Assembly (NCBI RefSeq): GCF_000011245.1
Contig: NC_004193.1
Span: 1,590,501 to 1,654,500, forward strand
DNA from: Oceanobacillus iheyensis HTE831
Lineage (GTDB): Bacteria; Bacillota; Bacilli; Bacillales; Amphibacillaceae
Length of the DNA: 64,000 nucleotides
Direction of reading: 5' to 3'
Position numbers and translations under genes: made by a program. The notes below the pieces were generated by a model. It was not told the DNA's origin. It was given only the letters and a program-made list of their open reading frames with translations, and did not search any database. This document shows positions 45,593 to 55,954 of the stretch, piece by piece; positions within the stretch are counted from its first letter, which is position 1, and each line of letters starts with the position of its first letter.

Positions 45593-47671
45593 ATGAGTAA
45601 AATACGTATATATGAATATGCAAAACAAAATAATTTAGCAAGTAAAGATGTAATTAACTTCTTAAAAACGGAAAATGTAGAAGTATCAAATCATATGTCT
45701 GCAATTTCTGATGAAGTTGTTAAAAAACTAGATAATAAATTTAAGGCAAAACCAGAGAATGCTAAAAAAGGGCAAAATCAAAAGCAATCTAACAACCAAC
45801 AACAGAATAGACAGAAACAAAATCAAAAAAATCAGTCTAAACCGAATAAAAACAAGAAACAAAAAGGTCCCAAGAAAAATCAACAACAAGAGAGACCTGC
45901 CGCTAAACCAGCAGAAACTCCTGGAAAAATAACGTACCATGGTACGTTAACTGTGCAAGATTTAGCTGGAAAGCTTAATAAGGAGCCTGCTGAACTTATT
46001 AAAAAGCTAATGTTCCTTGGAGTAATGGCTACGAAAAACCAAGATATAGATGATGATGCGATAGAGTTAATTTGCGGTGAGTATGATGTAGAGGTTGAAA
46101 AAGAAATCATACTAGAAGATACAGACTTAGATAAATATATTGAAGAAGATGCAGAAGAAAATCTACAAGAACGTCCAGCTGTTGTAACGATTATGGGACA
46201 TGTTGACCACGGTAAAACAACTTTGTTAGATTCTATTCGTCATACGAAAGTTACAGCAGGTGAAGCAGGTGGTATAACACAGCATATCGGTGCGTATCAA
46301 GTAGAAAACGACGGTAAAAAGATTACTTTCTTAGATACACCTGGACACGCTGCATTTACTAGTATGCGATCTCGTGGTGCACAGGTTACGGATATAGCTA
46401 TATTAGTTGTTGCTGCTGATGATGGTGTAATGCCACAAACAGTAGAAGCGATTAACCACGCTAAAGCAGCAGAGGTTCCAATTATTGTTGCGGTTAATAA
46501 AATGGATAAAGAAGGAGCAAACCCTGATCGTGTCATGCAAGAACTGACTGAGCATCAATTAATTCCTGAAGATTGGGGCGGCAACACGATTTTTGTTAAT
46601 CTTTCTGCGATTAAAAATGAAGGTATCGATGATTTATTGGAAATGATTCTTCTTGTTTCTGAAGTGGAAGAATTAAAGGCGAATCCGAATGCAAAAGCGT
46701 TTGGTAGTGTTATTGATGCTCAATTAGATAAAGGAAGAGGTTCTGTTGCAACATTACTCGTTCAAAATGGTACACTTCATGTTGGAGATCCATTAGTTGT
46801 AGGAAGTACTTTTGGTAAAGTTCGTGCTATGGTAAATGACTTGGGTAATCGTGTAACTGAAGTTGGTCCGTCTACTCCAGTAGAAATCACTGGTTTACAT
46901 GGTGTTCCTCAAGCAGGGGACCAGTTCCTTGTCTTTAAAGATGAGAAAAAAGCTCGTCAAATCGGAGAGGCACGTGAGCAAAAACAAATTGATGAGAATC
47001 GTGGAACTCAATCTACCGTAAGCTTAGACGATCTATTTGAGCAAATTAAGCAAGGTGAAATGAAAGAATTAAATATTATTGTCAAAGCAGATGTACAAGG
47101 TTCTGTGGAAGCACTAGCTGCATCTTTACAAAAAATTGAAGTAGAAGGCGTTAACGTTAAAATCATTCACACAGGAGTAGGTGCTATCACAGAATCAGAT
47201 ATTATACTTGCTTCTGCGTCTAAAGCGATTGTTATTGGATTTAATGTTCGTCCAGACGTGAATGCGAAAAACGCTGCAGAGTCAGAAAAAGTAGATCTGC
47301 GCCTTCATCGTGTTATCTACAACGCGATTGAAGAAATCGAATCTGCAATGAAAGGGTTACTCGATCCTGAATATCAAGAGAAAGTAATCGGTCAAGCAGA
47401 AGTACGCGAAATCTTTAAAGTTTCTCGAATTGGTACCATTGCAGGAAGTTATGTAACGGATGGGAAAATTACAAGAGATGCTGGCGTTCGTTTAATTCGT
47501 GACGGAGTTGTATTATATGAGGGTGAGCTTCAGGCTCTTAAACGATTTAAAGACGATGTGAAAGAGGTTCAAACGAACTACGAGTGTGGTATTACCATCT
47601 CCAATTTTAATGATATTAAAGAAGGGGATACAATCGAAGCATTCGTTATGGAAGAAATTGAACGTAAATGA
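45593..47671 (+). CDS. infB: Translation initiation factor IF-2
   Basis: GTPase that places initiator tRNA on the 30S subunit. I chose ATG 45593 (692 aa) after GGGGGTG; the open frame extends back into rplGA. The N-terminal IF2_N domain ([20 protein letters not shown]) is followed by a Lys/Gln/Asn-rich low-complexity linker (about 60-110), a second IF2_N motif, and the GTPase domain with GHVDHGKTT at about 202-210, DTPGHAAF and NKMDK. The beta-barrel and C2 domains follow. The stop overlaps ylxP. Confidence 0.98.
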   Translation: MSKIRIYEYAKQNNLASKDVINFLKTENVEVSNHMSAISDEVVKKLDNKFKAKPENAKKGQNQKQSNNQQQNRQKQNQKNQSKPNKNKKQKGPKKNQQQERPAAKPAETPGKITYHGTLTVQDLAGKLNKEPAELIKKLMFLGVMATKNQDIDDDAIELICGEYDVEVEKEIILEDTDLDKYIEEDAEENLQERPAVVTIMGHVDHGKTTLLDSIRHTKVTAGEAGGITQHIGAYQVENDGKKITFLDTPGHAAFTSMRSRGAQVTDIAILVVAADDGVMPQTVEAINHAKAAEVPIIVAVNKMDKEGANPDRVMQELTEHQLIPEDWGGNTIFVNLSAIKNEGIDDLLEMILLVSEVEELKANPNAKAFGSVIDAQLDKGRGSVATLLVQNGTLHVGDPLVVGSTFGKVRAMVNDLGNRVTEVGPSTPVEITGLHGVPQAGDQFLVFKDEKKARQIGEAREQKQIDENRGTQSTVSLDDLFEQIKQGEMKELNIIVKADVQGSVEALAASLQKIEVEGVNVKIIHTGVGAITESDIILASASKAIVIGFNVRPDVNAKNAAESEKVDLRLHRVIYNAIEEIESAMKGLLDPEYQEKVIGQAEVREIFKVSRIGTIAGSYVTDGKITRDAGVRLIRDGVVLYEGELQALKRFKDDVKEVQTNYECGITISNFNDIKEGDTIEAFVMEEIERK

Positions 47672-47946
47672 TTGTCTACGCAGAAGTAGAATGTATGCTA
47701 TATGATGGTCATTCCTTAAAGGATAAGCGTTCGATTATTAAGAAGGTAATATCTAAACTTCGCCAGACATCCAATGTATCTGTTACTGAATTAGATTTTC
47801 ATGATTTATGGCAGCGTACTAAGTTTGGGATCGTAGCAATCTCTACGGATTATGTGCATGCGGAGAAAATAATTCAGCATGCCATTGGTCAAATTGACTC
47901 TTTTTCAGAGTTAGAGAGAACAATTACAAATGTGGAAAGATTATAA
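47668..47946 (+). CDS. ylxP: DUF503 family protein YlxP
   Basis: Small protein of 92 aa found between infB and rbfA in Bacilli. The DUF503 core is visible: [25 protein letters not shown] then [13 protein letters not shown]. Function is not established; the context suggests ribosome assembly or RNA work. The ATGA overlap with the infB stop implies coupled translation. Confidence 0.92.
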   Translation: MIVYAEVECMLYDGHSLKDKRSIIKKVISKLRQTSNVSVTELDFHDLWQRTKFGIVAISTDYVHAEKIIQHAIGQIDSFSELERTITNVERL

Positions 47947-47970
47947 AGCACATGTACTGAGGTGATAGAT

Positions 47971-48312
47971 ATGGCAGAATTAAGAGCTCATCGAATTGCA
48001 GAGCAAATGAAAAAAGAGCTTGGTGAAATTCTCTCTAGAAAGATAAAAGATCCGCGTGTTGGATTTGTAACTGTAACTGATGTAGAGGTTACTGGTGACC
48101 TTCAACAGGCAAAAGTGTATATATCTGTCCTTGGAGATGAGAAGAAAAAACAAGATACACTATTGGGTCTTTCAAAAGCAAAAGGATTTATCCGTTCTGA
48201 AATTGGTAATCGAATTCGCTTAAGAAAAACACCAGAAATTACGTTTGAATTCGATGAAGCATTAGAACAGGGAAATCGTATAGAAACAATCCTTAGAGAC
48301 TTAAATAAGTAA
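47971..48312 (+). CDS. rbfA: Ribosome-binding factor A
   Basis: KH-fold factor for maturation of the 30S 16S rRNA end. It has 113 aa from ATG 47971; GAGGTG lies 6 nt upstream, and a GTG at 47962 overlaps the Shine-Dalgarno. Signature: [36 protein letters not shown] and the C-terminal [23 protein letters not shown]. It is last in the operon, before a strong terminator. Confidence 0.97.
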   Translation: MAELRAHRIAEQMKKELGEILSRKIKDPRVGFVTVTDVEVTGDLQQAKVYISVLGDEKKKQDTLLGLSKAKGFIRSEIGNRIRLRKTPEITFEFDEALEQGNRIETILRDLNK

Positions 48313-48316
48313 TTGA

Positions 48317-48358
48317 AGAATCTGATCCAGCCCTAAGCGTTGGGTCAGATTCTTTTAT
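48317..48358 (+). terminator. Rho-independent terminator after rbfA
   Basis: GAATCTGATCC (48318-48328) and GGGTCAGATTC (48342-48352) pair almost fully and run into TTTTATAA. It closes the rimP-rbfA operon. Confidence 0.88.
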
Positions 48359-48486
48359 AAGTGCTCAACTTTTAGTGTTTTTAAGGTTACATAATCGTTC
48401 GTGTACATTGAAATCAAATAGGAAAACATCAAATTTTTTACATAATATCTGAACTTGATTCAAGTAAAGTAGAAGGGAGCTTTACA

Positions 48487-49398
48487 ATGCATGGTATTCT
48501 TCCGTTATGGAAACCAAAAGGATTAACTTCACATGACTGTGTGATGCGTTGTCGTCGATATTTTAAGACGAAAAAGGTTGGGCATACTGGAACTTTGGAT
48601 CCAGAAGTTGAGGGTGTGTTACCTATATGTATTGGACAAGCAACAAAAATTGTTCCGTTCTTGACAGATACAAAAAAAGTATATGAAGCTACGGTTCAAC
48701 TAGGATATTCAACCGAGACAGAGGATGCAACGGGAAAAATAGTAGAAACAAAGGAAGTTTCTGATTTTCCAACGAACAAGAATTTGGAAGAAGTACTTCA
48801 GACTTTTATAGGAAGAACAAAGCAAATTCCACCAATGTACTCTGCTGTAAAGGTAAACGGAAAAAAGTTATATGAATATGCTAGAGCAAATGAATCAGTG
48901 GAAAGACCTGTACGTGAAATTGAGATATTTGAATTAACGCTTACCAGTGTCGATGAGAAAAATCATTCCTTTGACATTCGCATCGTTTGTTCAAAAGGCA
49001 CTTATATACGTACTCTTTGTGTTGATATAGGAAAAGCACTGGGATATCCAGCACATATGTCTTTACTTACTCGTACAAAGACAGGGGCATTTTCTGAGAA
49101 AAATACGGTAACTTTTGATATGATAGAAGAAGCCGTTTCCAATCAATCAGAAGAACGGTTACTTGAACCAATTATAAACGGTTTACAGCATTTGGAACAA
49201 ATAGAAGTAAATGAAGATATGGAAAAAAGAATTTTAAATGGTCAGAAACTTTCATTACAAAGAAATCAACCCAAGCAAACAGATCCGTTTGTATTTGTCA
49301 GGGAAGGAAATGTACTGGCTATCTATCAATCTCACCCAACTAATGAAGATCAGATAAAACCAGTACGTGTATTTGCAATTGAAGATAAAAAAGTGTAG
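48487..49398 (+). CDS. truB: tRNA pseudouridine-55 synthase
   Basis: Forms pseudouridine 55 in the T-loop of tRNAs. It has 303 aa. The catalytic D38 lies in HTGTLDPEVEGVLPICIG, with LWKPKGLTSHDCV before it and the QIPPMYSAVKVNGKKLYEYAR segment after it. A PUA-like C-terminal part follows. AGAAGGGAGC precedes the ATG. Confidence 0.97.
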   Translation: MHGILPLWKPKGLTSHDCVMRCRRYFKTKKVGHTGTLDPEVEGVLPICIGQATKIVPFLTDTKKVYEATVQLGYSTETEDATGKIVETKEVSDFPTNKNLEEVLQTFIGRTKQIPPMYSAVKVNGKKLYEYARANESVERPVREIEIFELTLTSVDEKNHSFDIRIVCSKGTYIRTLCVDIGKALGYPAHMSLLTRTKTGAFSEKNTVTFDMIEEAVSNQSEERLLEPIINGLQHLEQIEVNEDMEKRILNGQKLSLQRNQPKQTDPFVFVREGNVLAIYQSHPTNEDQIKPVRVFAIEDKKV

Positions 49399-49407
49399 GT
49401 GAAGAAG

Positions 49408-50349
49408 TTGAGGACAATAGAGTTAACATATCCACATAGCTTGCATATGGAAGAATTACCAAAAACCGTAAGTGCGATTGGATTCTTTGATGGTATCCAT
49501 CAAGGTCATCAAAAAGTCATCACAACTGCAGTAAGGGAAGCTGAGGAAAAAGAAATGGATAGTGCAGTGATTACGTTTCACCCACATCCATCTGTAGTAT
49601 TGAAGAAAGATACGCAACAGATTCAATATATAACTACATTAAAAGAAAAACAGGATGTTTTACAAGAGCTTGGTGTGGATCGTCTATACATCATTACTTT
49701 TAACGAACAATTATCTAAGCTAAGTCCACAAGAATTTATTAATCATTTTATCGTTGGGTTACATATAAAACATCTAGTTGCGGGTTTTGACTATTCATTT
49801 GGATACAAAGGGAAAGGGAATATGAATAATATTTCAGACTATTCCAATGGAAAATTCACTTGGCAAAAGGTGGAGCAAGTTTCTTTAGATGAAGAGAAAA
49901 TAAGTTCAACAAGGATTCGTAAAGAATTAAAAGCGGGTAATGTAGATAAGGTATATCAATTGCTAAACAGACCATATCAATCAGCAGGGATGGTAATTAA
50001 AGGAGCACAGCGCGGAAGGGAACTTGGTTATCCTACAGCAAATATTGATGTCCCCAATGATTCCCTCTTACCACGCCAAGGTATATACGCAGTCTATGTG
50101 TGGGTGAAAAATCAACGTTATGAAGGAATGGCGAATATAGGTACTAACCCCACTTTTACTGAAGACAGACAAGATGTATCTGTCGAGGTATATATTTTTG
50201 ATTACTCCAATGATTTATATGGAGAAGAATTAATCATTGAATGGCTGAATTATGTTCGTCCAGAAGAAAGATTTGATACCGTTGAAGCTTTAATTAATGG
50301 AATGAAAGAGGATGAACAGGAAATTCGATCTTACTTAACAAGAGAATAA
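49408..50349 (+). CDS. ribF: Bifunctional riboflavin kinase/FAD synthetase RibF (RibC)
   Basis: Makes FMN from riboflavin and then FAD. I chose TTG 49408 (313 aa), 6 nt after AGGTG and aligned with the known B. subtilis start; the open frame begins with GTG 49399 directly after the truB stop. The N-terminal nucleotidyltransferase has SAIGFFDGIHQGHQKVI and ITFHPHPS and the ISSTRIRKEL motif. The C-terminal flavokinase has GRELGYPTANIDV and MANIGTNPTF. Confidence 0.96.
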   Translation: MRTIELTYPHSLHMEELPKTVSAIGFFDGIHQGHQKVITTAVREAEEKEMDSAVITFHPHPSVVLKKDTQQIQYITTLKEKQDVLQELGVDRLYIITFNEQLSKLSPQEFINHFIVGLHIKHLVAGFDYSFGYKGKGNMNNISDYSNGKFTWQKVEQVSLDEEKISSTRIRKELKAGNVDKVYQLLNRPYQSAGMVIKGAQRGRELGYPTANIDVPNDSLLPRQGIYAVYVWVKNQRYEGMANIGTNPTFTEDRQDVSVEVYIFDYSNDLYGEELIIEWLNYVRPEERFDTVEALINGMKEDEQEIRSYLTRE

Positions 50350-50358
50350 TTATCATAC

Positions 50359-50387
50359 TTGATTTTTTTCGTCAGAAGCTGTATGCT
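50359..50387 (+). promoter_or_regulatory. Probable sigma-A promoter for rpsO
   Basis: TTGATT at 50359-50364, 17-nt spacer, TATGCT at 50382-50387. The minus-10 matches only 4 of 6; TATATT at 50388-50393 is an alternative without a good minus-35. Confidence 0.4.
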
Positions 50388-50394
50388 TATATTC

Positions 50395-50466
50395 GTACAA
50401 CCGTCGCTTGGCATCACGTAACTCCGACGTATGCTAGGGGACTGGGGATCAAGAATTTTAGGAGGT
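50395..50466 (+). ncRNA. Putative S15 leader upstream of rpsO
   Basis: About 75 nt of relatively GC-rich sequence precedes rpsO, including CGTCG (50403 region) and CGACG complementary arms and an AGGGGACTGGGGATC stretch near the Shine-Dalgarno. rpsO messages are autoregulated by S15 through leader structures in several bacteria, including Bacillaceae. I could not fold it, so this is a location-based call. Confidence 0.4.
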
Positions 50467-50473
50467 GTGCCAT

Positions 50474-50743
50474 ATGGCAATCACACAGGAACGTAAGAAT
50501 GAAATTATTAGCGAGTACAAGGTTCACGAAACGGATACTGGTTCTCCAGAAGTACAAATCGCTGTACTAACGGAAGAAATCACTTCTTTAAATGAGCATT
50601 TACGTGTTCATAAAAAAGACCACCATTCTCGTCGCGGTCTATTAAAGATGGTTGGTAAACGTCGTAACCTATTAACGTACCTACGTAACAAAGATGTTAC
50701 TCGTTACCGTGAATTAATTAAAAAACTCGGCTTACGTCGATAA
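50474..50743 (+). CDS. rpsO: 30S ribosomal protein S15
   Basis: Primary 16S rRNA binding protein of the 30S platform. It has 89 aa from ATG 50474, after GGAGGTG; a GTG at 50465 is part of that Shine-Dalgarno. Signature: [42 protein letters not shown] and the [21 protein letters not shown] end. Its order before pnp is nearly universal. Confidence 0.98.
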   Translation: MAITQERKNEIISEYKVHETDTGSPEVQIAVLTEEITSLNEHLRVHKKDHHSRRGLLKMVGKRRNLLTYLRNKDVTRYRELIKKLGLRR

Positions 50744-50747
50744 TGTT

Positions 50748-50774
50748 AAAAGCAGGAGAGATCCTGCTTTTTCT
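50748..50774 (+). terminator. Rho-independent terminator after rpsO
   Basis: AAAAGCAGGA (50748-50757) and TCCTGCTTTT (50762-50771) form a perfect 10-bp stem with a GAGA loop and a T-run. Confidence 0.9.
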
Positions 50775-50935
50775 ATTACCCAAAATTGTTGTTACATATG
50801 ATTCTGAGATTGATTCCTATTTATGGATAGTTTATGCTATAAAAAGAGAATGTTTTTAGATGTAACACCGAATTACATTTGAATATAGAACTGCTACAGA
50901 TATATTATCGTAGCATGAAAGGAGAACTAGAAATA

Positions 50936-53053
50936 ATGGCAGAAGAAAAACAACTATTCTCCACAGAAATTTCTGGTAAGAAATTTACTGTAGAAGTTGG
51001 AGAATTAGCAAAACAAGCAAATGGTGCTTGTATGATTCATTATGGCGATACATCTGTCCTATCCGTAGCAACTGCTTCCAGTGAACCAAAGGACCTTCCT
51101 TTCTTTCCACTAACAGTAAACTACGAAGAACGACTATATGCAGTCGGTAAGATACCAGGAGGATTTATAAAGCGAGAAGGGCGTCCGAGTGAAAAAGCGA
51201 TCCTTTCATCTCGTCTAATAGACCGACCTATCCGTCCATTGTTCCCGGATGGTTTTCGAAATGAAGTGCAAGTAATTAGTACGGTAATGAGCGTAGATCA
51301 AGACTGCCCTTCAGAGATTGCCGCTATGATTGGCTCTTCAATTGCACTTAGTGTGTCTGATATTCCATTTGAGCAACCAATCGCTGGTGTGAATGTTGGA
51401 AGAGTAGACGGGGAATTTATTATAAATCCAACAATTGAACAAGAAGCAAAAAGTGACATTGAATTAACAGTCGCTGGTACAAAAGATGCGATTAACATGG
51501 TAGAAGCAGGAGCAAATGAAGTTCCAGAAGATATTATGTTAGAAGCAATTATGTTTGGCCATGAAGAAATTAAGCGCTTAGTAGCTTTTCAAGAAGAACT
51601 TGTGAAGGCATGTGGACAAGATAAATTTGATGTTGTATTAGCTGAATCTGAAGAAGAGCTAGTTGAAAATGTTCATTCAGAAGCGAAAGACAAGATTGTA
51701 AATGCAATACAGGTACAGGAAAAGCATGCACGTGATGAAGCGATAAAACAAGCGAAAAATGAAATTGTTGCTCATTATGAAGAACAAGAAGTCGAAGAAG
51801 ATGTAATCAAACAAGTAAAATCAATTTTAGATAGCATGGTGAAGGAAGAAGTTCGTCGACTAATCACGAAAGAAAAAATTAGACCTGATGGACGAAAAGT
51901 GGATGAAATTCGACCACTGTCTTCTAGAATACATGTATTGCCACGTACGCATGGCTCTGGATTATTTACACGTGGACAAACACAGGCACTTAGTGTGTGT
52001 ACTCTTGGTGCACTTGGGGATGTACAAATCTTAGACGGTTTAGACTTAGAAGAATCAAAAAGATTTATGCATCATTATAACTTCCCTCAGTATAGTGTCG
52101 GGGAAACAGGTCCAATTCGTGGACCAGGTCGTCGTGAGATAGGCCACGGGGCATTAGGTGAACGTGCTTTAGAAAAAGTAATTCCGGATGACAAAGAATT
52201 TCCGTATACGATTCGACTTGTATCAGAAGTTTTAGAATCAAATGGTTCTACATCACAGGCAAGTATTTGTGCTAGTACATTAGCAATGATGGATGCCGGT
52301 GTACCAATTAAAGCACCAGTTGCAGGTATTGCAATGGGGCTTGTTAAATCAGGTGATGATTATACGATTCTGACGGATATTCAAGGTATGGAAGATGCGT
52401 TAGGAGATATGGACTTTAAAGTTGCTGGAACCGCTAATGGGGTTACTGCATTGCAAATGGATATTAAGATTGATGGATTATCTCGTGATATCTTAGAAGA
52501 AGCACTTTCTCAAGCGAAGAAAGGTCGCATGCAGATTCTAGATTCTATGTTAGCAACAATTAAAGAACCGAAAGAAGAACTATCTGAGTTTGCACCAAAA
52601 ATCCTAACAATGGCAATAGAACCAGATAAGATCCGTGATGTTATTGGACCAAGCGGAAAACAAATCAATCAAATTATTGATGAAACTGGTGTGAAAATTG
52701 ATATTGAACAAGATGGAAGTATCTTTATTTCCTCAACAGACAATGAAATGAACAAAAAAGCAAAACAAATCATTGAAGATCTTGTCCGTGAAGTAGAAGT
52801 AGGACAGATTTATCTTGGTAAAGTAAAACGTATCGAGAAATTTGGAGCTTTCGTTGAATTGTTTAAAGGAAAAGATGGTCTCGTTCACATTTCAGAGCTT
52901 GCAGAAGAACGCACGAATAAAGTGGAAGACGTTGTTTCTATAGACGATCAGATTATGGTTAAAGTAAAAGAAATTGATCGTCAAGGACGTGTGAATTTAT
53001 CTAGAAAAGCCGTTATTCAAGACGAGAAGAAAGCAAAAGAACAAGCAAAATAA
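50936..53053 (+). CDS. pnp: Polyribonucleotide nucleotidyltransferase (PNPase)
   Basis: 3'-5' phosphorolytic exoribonuclease, main exonuclease in mRNA turnover. I chose ATG 50936 (705 aa) after AAAGGAG; the open frame starts earlier at 50879. Two RNase PH domains (KRMHHY-type [28 protein letters not shown] and [19 protein letters not shown]) flank an all-helical domain. KH ([15 protein letters not shown]) and S1 ([28 protein letters not shown]) domains end the protein. An extended minus-10 TGCTATAAA lies near 50835-50843. Confidence 0.98.
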   Translation: MAEEKQLFSTEISGKKFTVEVGELAKQANGACMIHYGDTSVLSVATASSEPKDLPFFPLTVNYEERLYAVGKIPGGFIKREGRPSEKAILSSRLIDRPIRPLFPDGFRNEVQVISTVMSVDQDCPSEIAAMIGSSIALSVSDIPFEQPIAGVNVGRVDGEFIINPTIEQEAKSDIELTVAGTKDAINMVEAGANEVPEDIMLEAIMFGHEEIKRLVAFQEELVKACGQDKFDVVLAESEEELVENVHSEAKDKIVNAIQVQEKHARDEAIKQAKNEIVAHYEEQEVEEDVIKQVKSILDSMVKEEVRRLITKEKIRPDGRKVDEIRPLSSRIHVLPRTHGSGLFTRGQTQALSVCTLGALGDVQILDGLDLEESKRFMHHYNFPQYSVGETGPIRGPGRREIGHGALGERALEKVIPDDKEFPYTIRLVSEVLESNGSTSQASICASTLAMMDAGVPIKAPVAGIAMGLVKSGDDYTILTDIQGMEDALGDMDFKVAGTANGVTALQMDIKIDGLSRDILEEALSQAKKGRMQILDSMLATIKEPKEELSEFAPKILTMAIEPDKIRDVIGPSGKQINQIIDETGVKIDIEQDGSIFISSTDNEMNKKAKQIIEDLVREVEVGQIYLGKVKRIEKFGAFVELFKGKDGLVHISELAEERTNKVEDVVSIDDQIMVKVKEIDRQGRVNLSRKAVIQDEKKAKEQAK

Positions 53054-53069
53054 ATGTATAAAGGCGATA

Positions 53070-53110
53070 AAAAGAAGCTGAACCATTCTAATTTCAGTTT
53101 CTTTTTTGCA
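53070..53110 (+). terminator. Rho-independent terminator after pnp
   Basis: AAGAAGCTGAA (53072-53082) and TTCAGTTTCTT (53093-53103) pair around a 10-nt loop with a T-run at the 3' side. Confidence 0.82.
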
Positions 53111-53200
53111 TGCGTCTTTACTTATGAAAGAAGAAATACATATCATAGGTTGTACATACTCGTCCTCCTTTTGCATAGACATGTAAGGGGAGGGGTTTGT

Positions 53201-54151
53201 ATGAGACGCTATCAAAAATTTGTAAATGTATTTGTTTTTATTATTTTAGTTTTTACTGTAATCGATCTTAATTATAATCCATTTCAGTTAAATCCATTAG
53301 AGGTATCGATGGAAGCACCTACTTCTTCCACGGATGAACTTTATATGGAGATAGAACAAAAAAGTAAGGAATATAAGGAAGAACCACAGAATGCCTATAT
53401 AGATAATGTGTGGAAGAAAACACCAGGTAGAAATGGTAGACAGGTGGATGTAAATGCATCCTATAAGAAAATGAAAGATGAAGAAAATCGTTTCAATGAT
53501 GATTTATTTGTTTTTGACGAAATTTCGCCTGAGGTTTCATTGGATGAACTACCCGCTTCTCCTATTTACCGAGGTCATCCGGAAAAGCAAATGACTGCTT
53601 TTTTAATTAATGTTTCTTGGGGAGAAGAGTATATTCCTGAAATTCTACAAGTGTTAAAGAAACATGAAGTAAAGGCGACTTTTTTTATTGAAGGTAAGTG
53701 GGCGAAGGAAAATTCAGAAATTGTACAAATGATTGATGAGCAAGGACATTTAATTGGTAATCATGCATACAATCATCCCGATATGGCAACACTTTCCAAA
53801 GAGGAAGCCTATGATCAAATTAATCAAACGAATCAAATTTTAAATGCAGTAATTGGTGAAACACCAAAATGGTTTGCTCCACCAAGTGGTAGTTTTAATG
53901 ATAATGTTGTACAGACCGCTGCAGATTTAAATATGGAAACCATTCTTTGGACAGTAGATACTATTGACTGGAAAAATCCCTCTGTATCTGTAATGGTCAA
54001 TAGAATAAGAGAAAAAATTCATCCTGGGGCAACCGTATTGATGCATCCAACAGCTTCGAGTACACGAGGATTAGAAGAGATGATAACGATTATTAAAGAA
54101 AAAGGATATAAAATTGGTACAATTGAAGCACTATTAAGTGAAGATAGATAA
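53201..54151 (+). CDS. ylxY: Polysaccharide deacetylase family protein YlxY
   Basis: Envelope protein of 316 aa of the NodB-fold deacetylase family, matching B. subtilis YlxY by place (pnp-ylxY-mlpA). I chose ATG 53201 after AGGGGAGGGG; the longer open frame starts in the pnp stop region. An N-terminal membrane anchor (about 9-28) precedes the domain. The metal-binding HxxxH is present (GNHAYNHPDM), but the TFDDGP motif is replaced by LINVSWGEEY and the RPPYG motif by APPSGSF. The usual catalytic Asp is therefore absent, so deacetylase activity is doubtful. Confidence 0.85.
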   Translation: MRRYQKFVNVFVFIILVFTVIDLNYNPFQLNPLEVSMEAPTSSTDELYMEIEQKSKEYKEEPQNAYIDNVWKKTPGRNGRQVDVNASYKKMKDEENRFNDDLFVFDEISPEVSLDELPASPIYRGHPEKQMTAFLINVSWGEEYIPEILQVLKKHEVKATFFIEGKWAKENSEIVQMIDEQGHLIGNHAYNHPDMATLSKEEAYDQINQTNQILNAVIGETPKWFAPPSGSFNDNVVQTAADLNMETILWTVDTIDWKNPSVSVMVNRIREKIHPGATVLMHPTASSTRGLEEMITIIKEKGYKIGTIEALLSEDR

Positions 54152-54173
54152 CCGGATTTTAGGAGGAAATTTT

Positions 54174-55394
54174 GTGATAGAAAGACATACATGTAATAAC
54201 GGTCTACGAATTGTACATGAACAAATTCCAGCAGTACGTTCAGTAACCATTGGTATATGGGTATTAACAGGATCTAGAAATGAATCCCAACAAAACAATG
54301 GAATCTCTCATTTCTTAGAGCATATGTTTTTTAAGGGGACTGATAAAAGATCCGCACAAGATATTGCAGAAGAGTTTGATTCTATTGGAGGTCAAATTAA
54401 TGCATTTACTTCCAAAGAATATACGTGCTTTTACGCGAAAGTATTAGACACACATAAAGAATATGCCTTGGAAATATTAGCTGATATGTTTTTTAACTCT
54501 ACTTTTGATCCAGAAGAGATGGAAAGGGAGAAAAAGGTAGTATTAGAAGAGATAAAAATGTATGAAGATACGCCAGATGACATAGTCCATGATTTATTAG
54601 CAAAAGCATCATATGGAACACATCCTTTAGGTTATTCTATATTAGGTACAGAAGAGCAATTACTTTCTTTTGATTCAGCTCAATTGAATGATTATATTGA
54701 ACATGCATATTCTCCAGATCGTGTAGTTATTTCTGTAGCTGGAAATGTAGATTCTTCATTTATGAAGACAATTGAATCTTCATTTGGAAGCTATAAGGGT
54801 AAATCCAATTCAGTTGAAATAATCAAACCTACATTTTTAGCTGAGTCAATTGATCGGCATAAAGATACAGAACAGGCACATCTATGTCTTGGTTATCAAG
54901 GATTAGAGCAAGGTCATCCATTATTGTATAGTTTAACAATTATGAATAATGTATTAGGTGGGAGTATGAGTTCTAGATTATTTCAAGATGTGCGTGAAAA
55001 GCAAGGTCTTGCATATGCGGTGTTTTCTTATCATTCCACATTTATTGATAGTGGGTTACTCACGATATATGGTGGAACAGGAAAAGAACAATTATCGGTT
55101 CTTGAAGATACGATTCAATTGACGGTAGATACGCTGATTCAAAATGGTTTAACAGATAAAGAACTTAGGAATAGTAAAGAGCAATTAAAAGGCGGTTTAA
55201 TGCTAAGTCTAGAAAGTACCAATAGCCGTATGTCACGTAATGGTAGAAATGAACTGCTATTAAAAAGACATCGTACACTAGATGAAATGATACAAGAAAT
55301 TGATGCGGTAAGTCATGAGACTATTCAACAAGTCATTAATGAAGTATTCAAAGAAAAAGCAGCTCGTGCATTAATTGCACCAAAGGCGATCTAA
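54174..55394 (+). CDS. mlpA: M16-family zinc peptidase MlpA (YmxG)
   Basis: Processing-peptidase-like metalloprotease of 406 aa. Start GTG 54174, 7 nt after AGGAGG; the open frame begins within ylxY. The inverted zinc motif HFLEH lies at residues 46-50 with the downstream Glu in EREKKVVLEEIKMYEDTP. A second M16 domain follows (SSRLFQDVREKQGLAYAVFSYHS). In B. subtilis mlpA was linked to control of extracellular protease genes; the substrate here is unknown. Confidence 0.93.
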   Translation: MIERHTCNNGLRIVHEQIPAVRSVTIGIWVLTGSRNESQQNNGISHFLEHMFFKGTDKRSAQDIAEEFDSIGGQINAFTSKEYTCFYAKVLDTHKEYALEILADMFFNSTFDPEEMEREKKVVLEEIKMYEDTPDDIVHDLLAKASYGTHPLGYSILGTEEQLLSFDSAQLNDYIEHAYSPDRVVISVAGNVDSSFMKTIESSFGSYKGKSNSVEIIKPTFLAESIDRHKDTEQAHLCLGYQGLEQGHPLLYSLTIMNNVLGGSMSSRLFQDVREKQGLAYAVFSYHSTFIDSGLLTIYGGTGKEQLSVLEDTIQLTVDTLIQNGLTDKELRNSKEQLKGGLMLSLESTNSRMSRNGRNELLLKRHRTLDEMIQEIDAVSHETIQQVINEVFKEKAARALIAPKAI

Positions 55395-55415
55395 ATAAAA
55401 TTATTGATATAAAGT

Positions 55416-55452
55416 GAATCCGTTCCGTTATTGAGGAACGGATTTCTTTTGC
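55416..55452 (+). terminator. Rho-independent terminator after mlpA
   Basis: AATCCGTTCC (55418-55427) and GGAACGGATT (55435-55444) form a perfect 10-bp stem with TTCTTTT after it. Confidence 0.88.
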
Positions 55453-55562
55453 ATAAAGGAGTTTACCTTAAAAAGAAAGATTTTATTTTAGATTCCATTA
55501 TCATGATTATTACTTGTAGAGCATAATATTGATTAAATAGGAAGTAATAAGGGAGTGATATT

Positions 55563-55811
55563 TTGGTACGATTTCGGGATATGAGTGATAAGGAGATCAT
55601 CAATGTAAGTGAAGGGAAGCGACTGGGTGTTTTAGGACAAACAGATTTAGAGATAAATGAAAAAAATGGCCAGATTGAGGCATTTATTATACCAAGTTAT
55701 AAATGGTTTGGACTTGTTAAAGAAGGAGAAGAGACAAAAATTAACTGGAAATCGATTCGGAAAATTGGTGAAGATATGATCATGATCGATACAGAATTGA
55801 TGGATTCTTAA
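55563..55811 (+). CDS. ymxH: PRC-barrel protein, YlmC/YmxH family
   Basis: Small (82 aa) PRC-barrel protein of the sporulation-associated YlmC/YmxH family, found in nearly all endospore formers. Start TTG 55563 with GGGAGTG upstream; ATG 55581 is an alternative. The core is SDKEIINVSEGKRLGVLGQTDLEI then IEAFIIPSYKWFG. Precise role unknown. It sits between mlpA and dpaA as in B. subtilis, with its own terminator. Confidence 0.88.
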   Translation: MVRFRDMSDKEIINVSEGKRLGVLGQTDLEINEKNGQIEAFIIPSYKWFGLVKEGEETKINWKSIRKIGEDMIMIDTELMDS

Positions 55812-55814
55812 ACT

Positions 55815-55854
55815 AAGGCTATTGTCACAATTGAAGTGACAATAGCCTTTTTCT
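55815..55854 (+). terminator. Rho-independent terminator after ymxH
   Basis: AAGGCTATTGTCAC (55815-55828) and GTGACAATAGCCTT (55836-55849) are a perfect 14-bp inverted repeat with a 7-nt loop, running into TTTCTTT. Confidence 0.93.
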
Positions 55855-55878
55855 TTGCATTAATCGTAGGAAATATTC

Positions 55879-55905
55879 ACTCCCTGCCGCTAAACACATA
55901 AGCTA
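55879..55905 (+). promoter_or_regulatory. Sigma-K promoter for dpaAB (spoVF)
   Basis: AC (55879-55880), 16 nt, then CATAAGCTA (55897-55905). This fits the sigma-K consensus AC-N16-CATANNNTA exactly. It lies about 50 nt upstream of dpaA, in keeping with mother-cell transcription of the spoVF operon by sigma-K in B. subtilis. Confidence 0.7.
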
Positions 55906-55954
55906 TAAAGAAAAATGAATAAAGGAAATGGGAGTTTGGAGGTTTATAACCCTT

